The position numbers and the translations under genes are program-made. The notes under the pieces were generated by a model. The model made no database searches. It saw only the letters and a program-made list of their open reading frames with translations, and was not told the origin of the DNA. 19,673 nucleotides of DNA from DATDAH01 sp036525535 (GTDB lineage Bacteria; Actinomycetota; Acidimicrobiia; Acidimicrobiales; DATDAH01): contig DATDAH010000094.1 in the NCBI GenBank assembly GCA_036525535.1, positions 1-19,673 on the forward strand, written 5' to 3'. Positions 5,881-13,622 of the stretch are shown in pieces. How positions within the stretch are numbered: position 1 is the first letter of the stretch; every line of letters starts with the position of its first letter.

Positions 5881-7005
5881 TCATGGGACCGTGGTGCTCG
5901 CCCCGTCGGCCTGCGTGGTGGTCGTGGTCGCCGAGGTGCGGGCGTCCTCGAGGGCTTGTTGGGCGGCGGCGATGGTGGCCGGATCGATCACGCCGGTCGG
6001 CTCCACCCCGAGGTCGGTCTGGAACGCCTGGAGAGCCGCCGTAAGGGCATCGGTCCACTCCCCGTCGATCGGACCCGTCCAATGGCCGGTCACGGTCAGC
6101 ACCGTCTGGAGCGCGGCCGTGTGGGCGAGCTCGGCCGCGGCGGCGTCGCCACCAGCCGCGGCCACGGCTCCGTCGAGCGCCTCGGCGGTCGCCCGGTCGA
6201 CCAGGCCGGTGACCGGAAGGCCGGCGTCGGCCTGAAGCCGCTCGACGGCCTCGACCGTGGCCGGGCCGTACACACCGTCGATCTCCCCGTCGTAGTGACC
6301 GGCGGTGGTGAGCGCCGACTGCAGCGTCCGGGTGTAGTCGGCGACGGCGATGACGGCCTCGTGTTGCTCCTCGTCGCTCAGGCAGCCGGCGGTGGCGAAG
6401 AGCTGCATCCAGGCGACCTCGACCGAGACTGCGGCGGCGTTCACCTCCTGGGTGGCCTCAGAGAGCGGTGTGGACTCGTCGACGCCCTCGAACGCGGCGC
6501 TGAGGCTGGCCTCGGCCCGCTCCACCCGCTCGACGGAGTCGTCCGGAACGATCGGCTCGGTCGTGGTGGTCGCTTCGTCGGCTGGTGGGCCGGTCGTCCC
6601 GGTCTGGGCCTCGGCCAGGGCGACCTCGGCGTCGGCCACCTGTTGCGCGGCCTCGGCCCGGTCGTCGGTCGCCTGGCGCACCTCGTCGGCGCTCGAGGTG
6701 ACCGCGTCGCGTGGCTCCTCGAGGTCGGCGCCCGCCGTCGTCACGTCACCGACCGTCGCCTCGGCATCGGTGACGAGCCCGCCGTACCGGTCGACCGCCT
6801 CGATGTACTGAGCGCTCTCGTCGCAGAACCGAGCGCTGGACTCGTCGAGCGCGGCGTTGGCCTCGTCCAACGCCGTCTCCGCCTCCTCCAGATCTTGCTG
6901 AGCGGCCGCGACCGGATCGGCTTCGAGGTCGCCGTCGTCGTCGGTGTCGCCGCAGGCAGCCAGGGCCAGGAACACGGCGCCGACCGCCAGTGCTCGCCGG
7001 GCCAC
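5881..7005 (-). CDS. Lipoprotein with coiled coil and two peptidoglycan-binding domains
   Basis: 374 aa from the chosen GTG. A lipoprotein signal ends in LALAAC (Cys18), followed by an acidic linker, a heptad-like Ala/Glu/Asp-rich stretch (about 30-135, probable coiled coil), a Thr/Pro-rich linker, a helical segment with 'WMQLFATAGC', and two PG_binding_1 repeats (about 223-278, 'LQSALTTAGHYDGEIDGVYG'; about 293-350, 'LQTVLTVTGHWTGPIDGEW'). It should be anchored in the membrane and hold peptidoglycan. No hydrolase domain is present, so it is structural or a scaffold. A GTG 6 nt upstream is also in frame, but only the GTG at 7005 has GAGGGGG at normal spacing (5 nt). It is the last gene of the 10220-5881 operon, 10 nt after the 54-aa membrane protein. 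Confidence 0.82.
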   Translation of the reverse strand: MARRALAVGAVFLALAACGDTDDDGDLEADPVAAAQQDLEEAETALDEANAALDESSARFCDESAQYIEAVDRYGGLVTDAEATVGDVTTAGADLEEPRDAVTSSADEVRQATDDRAEAAQQVADAEVALAEAQTGTTGPPADEATTTTEPIVPDDSVERVERAEASLSAAFEGVDESTPLSEATQEVNAAAVSVEVAWMQLFATAGCLSDEEQHEAVIAVADYTRTLQSALTTAGHYDGEIDGVYGPATVEAVERLQADAGLPVTGLVDRATAEALDGAVAAAGGDAAAAELAHTAALQTVLTVTGHWTGPIDGEWTDALTAALQAFQTDLGVEPTGVIDPATIAAAQQALEDARTSATTTTTQADGASTTVP

Positions 7006-7015
7006 CGTCACCCCC

Positions 7016-7180
7016 TCAGCCGTCCTGTGCGCCGATGATAAGCACCACGACGCTCAGGACGGCGAGCACCAGGCGCGTCGTCGCACCGGCTCGCTCACTG
7101 CCAGCGGGAACACCTCGAGGTCCTCCTGACCGGCCTCTTCGATCCAGTAGGAGGCCCGGCGAGGGTGGCCAGTTGCTCAC
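7016..7180 (-). CDS. 54-aa membrane mini-protein (tail-anchor-like)
   Basis: A short open frame whose GTG (7180-7178) overlaps the TGA of the ATP-grasp gene (GTGA) and whose TGA ends 10 nt before the lipoprotein's GTG. The first 35 residues are polar and rich in Gly, Pro, Ser and Arg; then comes one hydrophobic helix, 'LVLAVLSVVVLIIGA' (about 37-51), and the chain ends almost at once with Gln-Asp-Gly. Arg-rich flank inside and a short tail suggest N-in orientation. I recognise no family. Support comes from coupling at both ends within an operon, and from a helix that would be surprising in a random frame. It could still be a non-coding spacer. Confidence 0.6.
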   Translation of the reverse strand: MSNWPPSPGLLLDRRGRSGGPRGVPAGSERAGATTRLVLAVLSVVVLIIGAQDG

Positions 7181-8487
7181 TTGTCGGGCCCGGTCGGATG
7201 CGGGAGAGCCGCCTTGCCCGAGGGGCTCGGATCGACGAGGGGAGGGTCACGGAGCACTGCGGCGGCCAACGCTCGCGCGTGGCGGAGGTCCTTGCCGATG
7301 ACCGACACCTCGGCCAGGACCGTCGCGAAGACGTCTTCTGGTCCGTGCACCTCCGCCCCGACATCCACGTCCACCTCGAGTTCGAGGAAGGCGCGGTCGT
7401 CGGTCGGGAGCTCCGCGAACGGCAGTGCCACGAGGCGGCCGGTCGCCGGGGCGTGGACAAAGGCGTCGACGACCGCGCGCTGCGGTCGCCGGCTCGGCCT
7501 GACCTCGAGGGGCAGGTCGAGGCAAGCGCGCAGCTGCGTCTCCACCAGATCGACCTCCCACACCGCTTCGACGTAGTTCCAGATCCGTCCTCCGCCCAAG
7601 CGGGCGTTGACCTCGACGATGCGCGGGCCCCGACTGGTGCACTTGCCCTCCACGTGCAGGACCCCGCGGTGCAGCCCGAAGTCTTGGACGGTCCGCACGA
7701 CGAGGTCGACGAGCCGACGAACCTGCTTGCGATCGTGATCGGGCGGGCAGTGCAACCCGGTCTCCTGGAACGATGGCTCTGCCGTGGGCCAGTTCTGCGA
7801 CACGCTGGAGAAGAGGCAGGCTCCGTCCTCCATGACCAGGTCGACGTCGAACTCCACGCCGTCGAGGTACTCCTCGAGGAGGAGGTCGTTCCCGGTTCGG
7901 AAGATCCCGTCGCTCTCGGGGCCGACGACGCTGCGCACGAGCGAATAGATCTTCGGCAGGGACTCGAAGTCGTCCACGCGCACGCAGCCCATCGCCGCCG
8001 CCCCGAACTCGGGTTTCACGACGGCGGGGAACCCCACTTGGGCGGCCGCGGCGAAGAGCTCGTCGAGCGATCGGACGCGACGCGCCCTCGGCGTCGGCAA
8101 TCCGAGCTCCGCCGACAGCTCGCGGGTCCGGACCTTGCTGCGGGCCACGTCCACCGCATCCGGCGGGTTCGTGGGCAGTCCGAGCGCGGCGGCAACCCGT
8201 GCGGCGACGCACACGCTGTCCTCCCAGAACGTCAGCACGCCGTCGGGCCGGACGTCCGCCCGCTCCAGGGCGTCGAGGGCCGTGCGCGCGTCCCGGTCGA
8301 CGTCGCCGGAGACGGGGGCGGGCAGCCACGCCTGCACGACCCCCTCGGACACGAGCGACTCGGACCAGTGACCGGGTTCGTCGAGGAGCACGACGGCCGC
8401 CCCGAGCTCCGTCATCCTGGTGTAGGCGCGGCGCTTGCCCTCGTAGCCGGCTCCGACCACCGCGACCGTCGCCCCGTCCGCGCTCAT
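7177..8487 (-). CDS. ATP-grasp ligase, carnosine-synthase-like
   Basis: 436 aa. ATP-grasp enzymes of this type join a carboxylate to an amine through an acyl-phosphate, often making dipeptides or peptide-like metabolites. An N-terminal Rossmann-like domain begins 'TVAVVGAGYEGKRRAYTRM'. The ATP-grasp core shows 'FPAVVKPEFGAAAMGCVRV' (Lys about 158), 'LLLEEYLDGVEFDVDLV' (Glu205/206 hinge), 'GVLHVEGKCTSRGPRIVEVNARLGGG' with Glu280, Glu292 and Asn294 as the probable metal ligands and Arg296 nearby. The last segment is closest in style to carnosine synthase and related amino-acid ligases. The ATG at 8487 overlaps the exporter stop (ATGA); an in-frame GTG four codons upstream is less likely. The stop overlaps the 54-aa protein. 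Substrates cannot be read from the sequence. Confidence 0.82.
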   Translation of the reverse strand: MSADGATVAVVGAGYEGKRRAYTRMTELGAAVVLLDEPGHWSESLVSEGVVQAWLPAPVSGDVDRDARTALDALERADVRPDGVLTFWEDSVCVAARVAAALGLPTNPPDAVDVARSKVRTRELSAELGLPTPRARRVRSLDELFAAAAQVGFPAVVKPEFGAAAMGCVRVDDFESLPKIYSLVRSVVGPESDGIFRTGNDLLLEEYLDGVEFDVDLVMEDGACLFSSVSQNWPTAEPSFQETGLHCPPDHDRKQVRRLVDLVVRTVQDFGLHRGVLHVEGKCTSRGPRIVEVNARLGGGRIWNYVEAVWEVDLVETQLRACLDLPLEVRPSRRPQRAVVDAFVHAPATGRLVALPFAELPTDDRAFLELEVDVDVGAEVHGPEDVFATVLAEVSVIGKDLRHARALAAAVLRDPPLVDPSPSGKAALPHPTGPDK

Positions 8488-10220
8488 GGCTGCACCCACG
8501 CCGGATCGTCCACGAGGCTTGGGGCCTCCCGCAACGCGCCACCCCGTCCGTGGCCGTACGAGCGATCGAGTGCGGACAGCATCGTCGGCGAAGACTGCAG
8601 CGCGTCGAGCAGGACGTCGCCCTCCAGACGGAGCAGGGTGCTCTGCTCCTCAGTCGTCACGCTGGCGTTGCGCGGCGCCTGGTCCAACAGCCCTCGCTCG
8701 CCGAAGTGGTCACCCGGGCCGAGGTGCGCGACCACCTCGTCGTCGCGGTGGACCACCACACCTCCGTCGATGACGGCGTAGAACGCGTGCGCCGGCGCGC
8801 CCTGCACGACGATGTCGACCCCGGGCGGCAACGGAATGAGCTGGGACGCGGAGGCGAGCTGCTCGAGCAGGGCGAGGGGCGAGCCGGCGACGACCGGCAG
8901 CCGTCTGAGGACCTCCACGCGCGAAGCCAGCGATCGCGCCCGCTCGCGGCTCAGCGCATCGAGCCCGCGCAGGGCGGGGATGCACAGGAGGATGACCAGG
9001 ATCGCCGCCACGCCGAGGACGATCAGGCTGGCGGTGAGCGACGTCCACGAAATGACCACCGGCGCGAGTGCGGCACCGCAGACCATCGTTCCGACCGCGA
9101 CCGCGTCGACCACCCCCATCACGCGACCGAGGACGTCCCCCGGCACGACGCGGGCGAGCGCCGTCTCGGCGACCACCTCACACGCCACGAAACCCACACC
9201 GCCGAGCAGCGTCGCGACGAGGGCAACGGCGAGGGAACCGGACGCCGCGTAGACGAACTGCGTCGCGCAGAACAGCGCGCCGGTGAGGATCACGATGCTC
9301 GACACCCGCGTGCTCGCGGCGAGCCGGCCGTTGATCAGCGCACTGGCCAGCCCGCCCACACCGGCCGCGGCGAGCAGGTACCCGTACCCCTCGGCGCCGA
9401 AGCCCAGCTCCCGTCCGGCGTACAGCACGAGTTGCACCGTCTGCGCCCCATAGGTGAACTCGACCATGCCGACGACCAGCAGGAGGGGCACGACGAAGGG
9501 GGTCCGGCGGGCGGTCCGCAGCCCGTGGCGGAACTGCGCCCCGGCCCGCTCGCCCGCCTCCGCTGGTACCGCGTGCGGGCGGCGGCGAAGGGTCGAGATC
9601 AGGGCGGCGGACACGGCGAAGGTGCCCGCGTTGACGATGAAGGCGACGTAGTCGGGCGCAACGACGAGCAGGACCGCGCCGATCGCCGGTCCGAACACCA
9701 CACCGAGGTCCTGCACCGTGTGCAGCAGGGCGTTGGCCGGCCCGAACCGTGACTCGCCGACGAGCCTCGGCAGCAGGGCCAGTGCGGCGGGCCGTTCCGC
9801 ACTGCCCGCGGCGGAGGCCAGCGCCGTCAACCCGATGACCAGCAGAACCGGCCCGTCGCCGGCCACGACGGCGGCGAGGCCGAGCATCAGTAGGCACCGC
9901 AGCAGGTCGCCGGCGAGCAGCACCGAGCGCCGGTCATAGCGGTCGGCGATCACGCCGCCGACGGGTCCGAGCAGGACAAACGGCAACAGCCGGCAGATCG
10001 TGGCCGCGCCGACCCAGGCCGCCGAACCGGTGGCCTCGTAGACGTAGCCCAGCAGCACGGCGTTGTAGAGCCAGTCGCCCAGCTGCGAGGCGGCACTGGC
10101 GCCGATCAGCGCTCGCGCATCCGGCACGCGAAGGATGTCGCCATACAGACCGCGCGTGCTCACGGGGGCCGCGGCCCGACCCTCCTCCGACTGGTCGTCG
10201 GCGTCGCCGGGTTGATGCAC
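8484..10220 (-). CDS. MFS exporter fused to a C-terminal cyclic-nucleotide-binding domain
   Basis: 578 aa. Residues about 35-415 form a major facilitator transporter of the EntS-like/drug-exporter type, with motif A 'GGVIADRYDRRS' at 88-99 and about 12 hydrophobic helices. After an Arg-rich linker (about 420-445), residues about 448-545 form a cNMP-binding domain: 'LIPLPPGVDIVVQGAPAHAFYAVIDGGVVV' and a phosphate-binding cassette 'FGERGLLDQAPRNASV' that keeps the Glu508 and Arg517 needed to hold a cyclic nucleotide. The role inferred is efflux of the product of the following ATP-grasp ligase, gated by cAMP or cGMP. First gene of the operon. The GTG start at 10220 has no clear ribosome-binding site; a GTG at 10163 is an alternative. 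Confidence 0.85.
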   Translation of the reverse strand: MHQPGDADDQSEEGRAAAPVSTRGLYGDILRVPDARALIGASAASQLGDWLYNAVLLGYVYEATGSAAWVGAATICRLLPFVLLGPVGGVIADRYDRRSVLLAGDLLRCLLMLGLAAVVAGDGPVLLVIGLTALASAAGSAERPAALALLPRLVGESRFGPANALLHTVQDLGVVFGPAIGAVLLVVAPDYVAFIVNAGTFAVSAALISTLRRRPHAVPAEAGERAGAQFRHGLRTARRTPFVVPLLLVVGMVEFTYGAQTVQLVLYAGRELGFGAEGYGYLLAAAGVGGLASALINGRLAASTRVSSIVILTGALFCATQFVYAASGSLAVALVATLLGGVGFVACEVVAETALARVVPGDVLGRVMGVVDAVAVGTMVCGAALAPVVISWTSLTASLIVLGVAAILVILLCIPALRGLDALSRERARSLASRVEVLRRLPVVAGSPLALLEQLASASQLIPLPPGVDIVVQGAPAHAFYAVIDGGVVVHRDDEVVAHLGPGDHFGERGLLDQAPRNASVTTEEQSTLLRLEGDVLLDALQSSPTMLSALDRSYGHGRGGALREAPSLVDDPAWVQP

Positions 10221-10477
10221 GGCGTCAGTCCAGCACAGGACACCATCGTCGGGTTACACGGTGCTCGACGGTGACGGCCTCGGTCGCAGCGAGGAAGACC
10301 GTGACCTAGCACCCAGCCCAGCGATCCGCCTGCCGGGGCAGCGCCGACCACCATGGCTGGGACCGCGCCGGCCCGGCGCCCTCAGGTCAGATCCGGCGAG
10401 GGCGGCGTGGCGGACGAGGTCGCGTTCCGAACGGCATGCCGGACCAGCGCGGCCCGCTCAGCCTGTTGTCCGACGGG
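10221..10477. other. Intergenic region upstream of the exporter operon
   Basis: 257 nt between two minus-strand genes. I found no gene. One GC-rich 7-bp stem (CGCCCTC 10377-10383 with GAGGGCG 10398-10404) could end the DUF1269 transcript but has no T-tract. The operon promoter should lie here; I cannot pick -35 and -10 boxes with confidence. Confidence 0.5.
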
Positions 10478-11002
10478 TCAGGTCTCCTGTGCATCCTTCT
10501 CGATGGCCTCGGTGTCAGCCTCGAGCTGCTTGGCCTCGATCTTCTCGGCCTTGGCCATGGCCCGCTCGATCTTGGCCTCCATGTCGGACACGGCCACCAC
10601 GACCAGACCGGCGGTTCCCGCGTCCAGCGCCTCACCGGCCTCCTTGAGATCCTTGCGGCTCATCCCGGCCGAGGCGTGGCCCGCCACGGCACCGAGCACA
10701 GCGCCGCCCCCGGTTGCCGCCGCCAGCAGGCCGCCTCCGATAGCGGCCGCTGGGAAGAGCGCGACGACCAGGCCGGTCGCCAGGCCGATGCCACCGCCCG
10801 CCACGCCACCGACACGCGTCGGCGTCTCGTGCTTCTTGACGATCTTGACCTTGCCGTCATCCCGACGCTCCACGACCGCGGCGTCGTAGGCGTCGATGAG
10901 ACCGGTCTCCACGTGAAGGGTCTTGACCGCCTCGTAGTCGCCAATGGCGTCATCCACATCGGCGTACACCCCGATGTAGGCGAAGAACGTGTCCATGGCC
11001 AT
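10478..11002 (-). CDS. DUF1269-family protein
   Basis: 174 aa, matching the family throughout: 'YADVDDAIGDYEAVKTLH', 'GLIDAYDAAVVERRDDGKVKIVKKHETPTRVG' (about 35-64), a long Gly/Ala-rich central segment 'GGGIGLATGLVVALFPAAAIGGGLLAAATGGG' (in pieces, about 69-108) that could enter a membrane, and 'GMSRKDLKEAGEALDAGTAGLVVV' (about 113-136). The C-terminal 35 residues are a charged Ala/Glu/Lys helix, probably a coiled coil. The biochemical role of the family is not established; members are often associated with stress-responsive or membrane-related loci. The start has AGGAGG 7 nt upstream. It is divergent from the hydrolase-cyclase gene at 11142 and probably monocistronic. Confidence 0.85.
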   Translation of the reverse strand: MAMDTFFAYIGVYADVDDAIGDYEAVKTLHVETGLIDAYDAAVVERRDDGKVKIVKKHETPTRVGGVAGGGIGLATGLVVALFPAAAIGGGLLAAATGGGAVLGAVAGHASAGMSRKDLKEAGEALDAGTAGLVVVAVSDMEAKIERAMAKAEKIEAKQLEADTEAIEKDAQET

Positions 11003-11141
11003 ATCACGACCTCCTGCCGCTCAGATGACGTTGTCTCTTCCTAGAGCATGCACGACCAGAAGGAAACCGAATGAGGTCGCGGCCTGACCCACGAGTGACC
11101 CTGGGAGCACCCTGCGGGGCACACTGTAGGAAGTAGCTCCT

Positions 11142-12485
11142 ATGTCCGAGCTGAGATACGCCAAGACGGACGGCCCGCACATCGCTTATCAGGTCGAGGG
11201 TGATGGACCTGTCGACCTCCTCGAGGTCAACTTCGGGATGACCCTCTCGATCGCATCGATCGAAGATCAGCCTCACTGGAGCCGATTCGAGGCCCGTCTC
11301 GCCTCGTTCACCCGTCTCATCCGTTACGACCGGCGCGGCATCGGGCTCTCCGACGCCGTCGATCCGTCTACGCCGCCCACCCTCGAGGATTTCGTGAGCG
11401 ATGCCGAAGCAGTCATGGACGCAGCGGACTCATCCAGCGCGGTGGTGCTCGGGAGCACAATGGGCGGCTTGGTCGCCCTGGCGTTCGCCGCGACGCACCC
11501 TGAACGCACGGCCGCACTCGTCCTCGTCAACAGCATGGCTCGCATGACCCGCGCGCCGGACTATCCGTGGGGTGTCCCGGCCGACCTGCTCGTGAAGTTC
11601 CAGGAAGACGTGCAGAACCCCGATCGGGACGATCAAGGCATCGACGACATCGCCTTGCTGGCTCCGAGCATGACCGCCGACCGGGCGTTTCGCTCGTGGT
11701 GGAAGCGCGCCGGCCAACAGGGCGCCGGGCCCGCGATCGCCCGCGCCCAGATCCTGATGCTCAAGGATGTCGATCTCCGCCCGGTGCTCCCCCATTTGAC
11801 TGCCCGGACGCTGATCGTGCACCGACGAGAGAACCGGCTGGTGCCCGTCGGCCATGGTCGGTATCTGGCGGAACACATCGGCGGAGCGAAGTACGTCGAG
11901 CTCGCCGGTGCGGATCATCTGCCCTTCGTCGGTGATGCCGATGCCGTGCTCGACGAGATCGAGGAGTTCGTGACCGGGGCGCGAGGCAGCCACGATCCCG
12001 ATCGCGTCCTCAGCACGATCCTCTTCACCGACATCGTGGCATCGACGGAGCTGGCCGCGATGCTCGGGGATCATCGCTGGCGGAACCTCCTCGATGCCCA
12101 CGATCGGGAGACGCGGCGGCAGATCGAGCGGTTCGGCGGCCATGTGGTGAAGACCACCGGCGACGGGGTGATGGCCACGTTCGATCAACCGAGGAACGCG
12201 GTACATGCCGCGTCTGCGCTGCGCCAGGCGCTTCTCGTGCACGGCGTAGAGGTGCGGGCTGGGATCCACACCGGTGAGATCGAGCTCCGCGACGGCGACA
12301 TCAGCGGCATCGCGGTCAACATCGCCTCCCGAGTCGACGGCCTTGCCGAGGCCGGAGAGGTCTTGGTTTCTCGGACCGTCGTCGACGTCGTCACCGGCTC
12401 CGACCTCGAATTCGACGATCACGGGATGCACGTGCTCACGGGCGTCCCCGGCGAATGGCAGCTCTACGCCCTGCGACAGCAGTGA
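11142..12485 (+). CDS. Alpha/beta hydrolase-class III adenylyl cyclase fusion (hydrolase triad altered)
   Basis: 447 aa, with the architecture of mycobacterial Rv1900c-type proteins. The N-terminal alpha/beta-hydrolase-fold domain (about 1-280) ends in 'DADAVLDEIEEF', and the cyclase domain follows (about 288-445). The cyclase keeps both metal Asp residues (Asp297 in FTDIVAST, Asp341 in TTGDG), Lys337 two before Thr-Gly, and the Asn393/Arg397 pair in 'VNIASR', so it should make a cyclic nucleotide. The hydrolase elbow reads G104-S-T-M-G108, placing Thr106 where the nucleophile Ser belongs. The expected acid is Asn231 (HRRENR); His259 remains. I infer a sensor domain rather than an esterase. 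The ATG has AGGAAG 9 nt upstream. Confidence 0.85.
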   Translation: MSELRYAKTDGPHIAYQVEGDGPVDLLEVNFGMTLSIASIEDQPHWSRFEARLASFTRLIRYDRRGIGLSDAVDPSTPPTLEDFVSDAEAVMDAADSSSAVVLGSTMGGLVALAFAATHPERTAALVLVNSMARMTRAPDYPWGVPADLLVKFQEDVQNPDRDDQGIDDIALLAPSMTADRAFRSWWKRAGQQGAGPAIARAQILMLKDVDLRPVLPHLTARTLIVHRRENRLVPVGHGRYLAEHIGGAKYVELAGADHLPFVGDADAVLDEIEEFVTGARGSHDPDRVLSTILFTDIVASTELAAMLGDHRWRNLLDAHDRETRRQIERFGGHVVKTTGDGVMATFDQPRNAVHAASALRQALLVHGVEVRAGIHTGEIELRDGDISGIAVNIASRVDGLAEAGEVLVSRTVVDVVTGSDLEFDDHGMHVLTGVPGEWQLYALRQQ

Positions 12486-12643
12486 GCGGCGAGCCCACGC
12501 CGGTCGCCGCGGCCGGCCGTCTATGCCCCTCGAAGCGCGGAGCACCGCACCGGGGAGAGCAACGACAGGTCCGGCCCCGGCGTCGTATATGGCAGCCTTG
12601 CCGTCGACCGACCGATCGGCAGCTCCGCAGCGAGGAGACGGCG

Positions 12644-13108
12644 ATGATGACGGCTGGCGTCGAGCTGGCTCTGCGCCTCGAACGTGACCTGCCCGCGCCA
12701 CGATCTCTGGTGTTCCGCATGCACAGCGACTCCGACCGGTGGCGCCGATGGTGGGGCCCCAATGGGTTCAGCGTGCCGAGCATCGAGGTCGACCTGCGTG
12801 TCGGGGGCAGGTACAGGATCGAGATGCAGCCGCCCGACGGCGATCCCTTCTTCCTCACCGGCGAGTTCCGCGAGGTCGAGCCGCCGGCCCGGCTGGCCTA
12901 CGCGTTCGCATGGGAGGATCCCGACCCTGACGACCAGGAGACCGTCGTCACGTTCTCACTCGAGGACCTGGGCGAGGAGAGGACGCGGCTGGTCGTCGAG
13001 CAGGGGCCATTCGCCACCGAGGCGCGCCGAGCGCTGCACACGCAAGGTTGGACCGAGACGCTCGATCGTCTGCAGCAGTTGATCGACGAGGAGATCGTGA
13101 CCCGGTGA
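12644..13108 (+). CDS. SRPBCC/AHSA1-family (START-like) protein
   Basis: 154 aa, the normal length of this family. It begins with a strand leading to 'RDLPAPRSLVFRMHSDSDRWRRWWGPNGFSVP' (in pieces, residues about 14-46), the typical AHSA1/Aha1-type opening with the Trp-Trp-Gly-Pro motif. It continues with 'DLRVGGRYRIEMQPPDG', 'GEFREVEPPARLAYAFAWED' and a C-terminal helix 'GWTETLDRLQQLI'. The fold makes a deep hydrophobic pocket that binds or converts small lipophilic molecules; the ligand is unknown. The ATG at 12644 (followed by a second ATG) has GAGGAG 6 nt upstream, and I therefore reject longer in-frame extensions into the 158-nt spacer. It is 158 nt after the cyclase gene and may have its own promoter. 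Confidence 0.85.
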   Translation: MMTAGVELALRLERDLPAPRSLVFRMHSDSDRWRRWWGPNGFSVPSIEVDLRVGGRYRIEMQPPDGDPFFLTGEFREVEPPARLAYAFAWEDPDPDDQETVVTFSLEDLGEERTRLVVEQGPFATEARRALHTQGWTETLDRLQQLIDEEIVTR

Positions 13109-13196
13109 TCGGCGCCAAGGAATCCGTTGGCGGGCGGCACCTCGCTCATCGGGGCCGACATTCGCGGGCAGCGCGGCTGTGCCACCCTGGCTCACC

Positions 13197-13622
13197 ATGG
13201 ACGTCGGACAAGTGGCCCACCGGACACGGAGTGTGACCGCCCAGGACATCGAGCGGTTCACCGAGATGACCGGCGATCGCAACCCCCTGCACTACGACGA
13301 ACAACTCGCGGCGGCGAGCCGATTCGGCGGGATCATCGTGCAGGGCGGCGTGACGTCCGGGCTCCTCAACGCCCTTGTGGCCGAGGACCTACCCGGCCCG
13401 GGCAGCGTGTTCCTCCACGTGGACTGGAACTTCCGGGCGCCTGTACGGCCCGGCGACGAGATCACCGCCGAGGCGGAGGTCCTCGACGTGCGAGAGGACA
13501 AACCCATCTGCACCCTGCGCACCACGATCACGAACCAGGACGGCACCACGGTCCTCGACGGCACCGCCCTCGTCTACCAGGAGCCACTGGACGTCCCCGG
13601 TCCCCGCCCGCCCTCCGATTGA
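13197..13622 (+). CDS. MaoC-like hydratase/dehydratase
   Basis: 141 aa, a single hot-dog domain of the (R)-specific enoyl-CoA hydratase type. It has the catalytic signature 'TEMTGDRNPLHYDEQLA' with Asp27 and His32 as the expected catalytic pair, then 'FGGIIVQGGVTSGLLNAL' (substrate-tunnel helix) and 'VFLHVDWNFRAPVRPGDEITAEAEV' (in pieces, central strands). Such proteins hydrate trans-2-enoyl-CoA in beta-oxidation or related acyl-CoA pathways. The ATG at 13197 begins at the family N-terminus; a GTG at 13179 would add six residues, and neither has a strong ribosome-binding site. It lies 88 nt after the SRPBCC gene on the same strand. Its stop touches the stop of the ACC deaminase gene (convergent, no spacer). 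Confidence 0.85.
   Translation: MDVGQVAHRTRSVTAQDIERFTEMTGDRNPLHYDEQLAAASRFGGIIVQGGVTSGLLNALVAEDLPGPGSVFLHVDWNFRAPVRPGDEITAEAEVLDVREDKPICTLRTTITNQDGTTVLDGTALVYQEPLDVPGPRPPSD

Noticed and set aside
5671..7038. Plus-strand open frame of 455 codons continuing from the SARP remnant
   Set aside because: Only its first 60-70 codons match the BTAD domain. The rest is the antisense of the lipoprotein gene at 5881-7005 and has the Arg/Gly/Asp-rich composition of a GC-rich shadow frame.
7165..9752. Long plus-strand open frames (7165-8781 and 8199-9752) opposite the ATP-grasp and exporter genes
   Set aside because: Low-complexity Arg/Gly/Pro/His-rich translations, no ribosome-binding site, and directly antisense to two clearly homologous genes.
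10377..10404. 7-bp GC hairpin as terminator of the DUF1269 gene
   Set aside because: Short stem, 14-nt loop and no T-tract; expected by chance in DNA of this composition.
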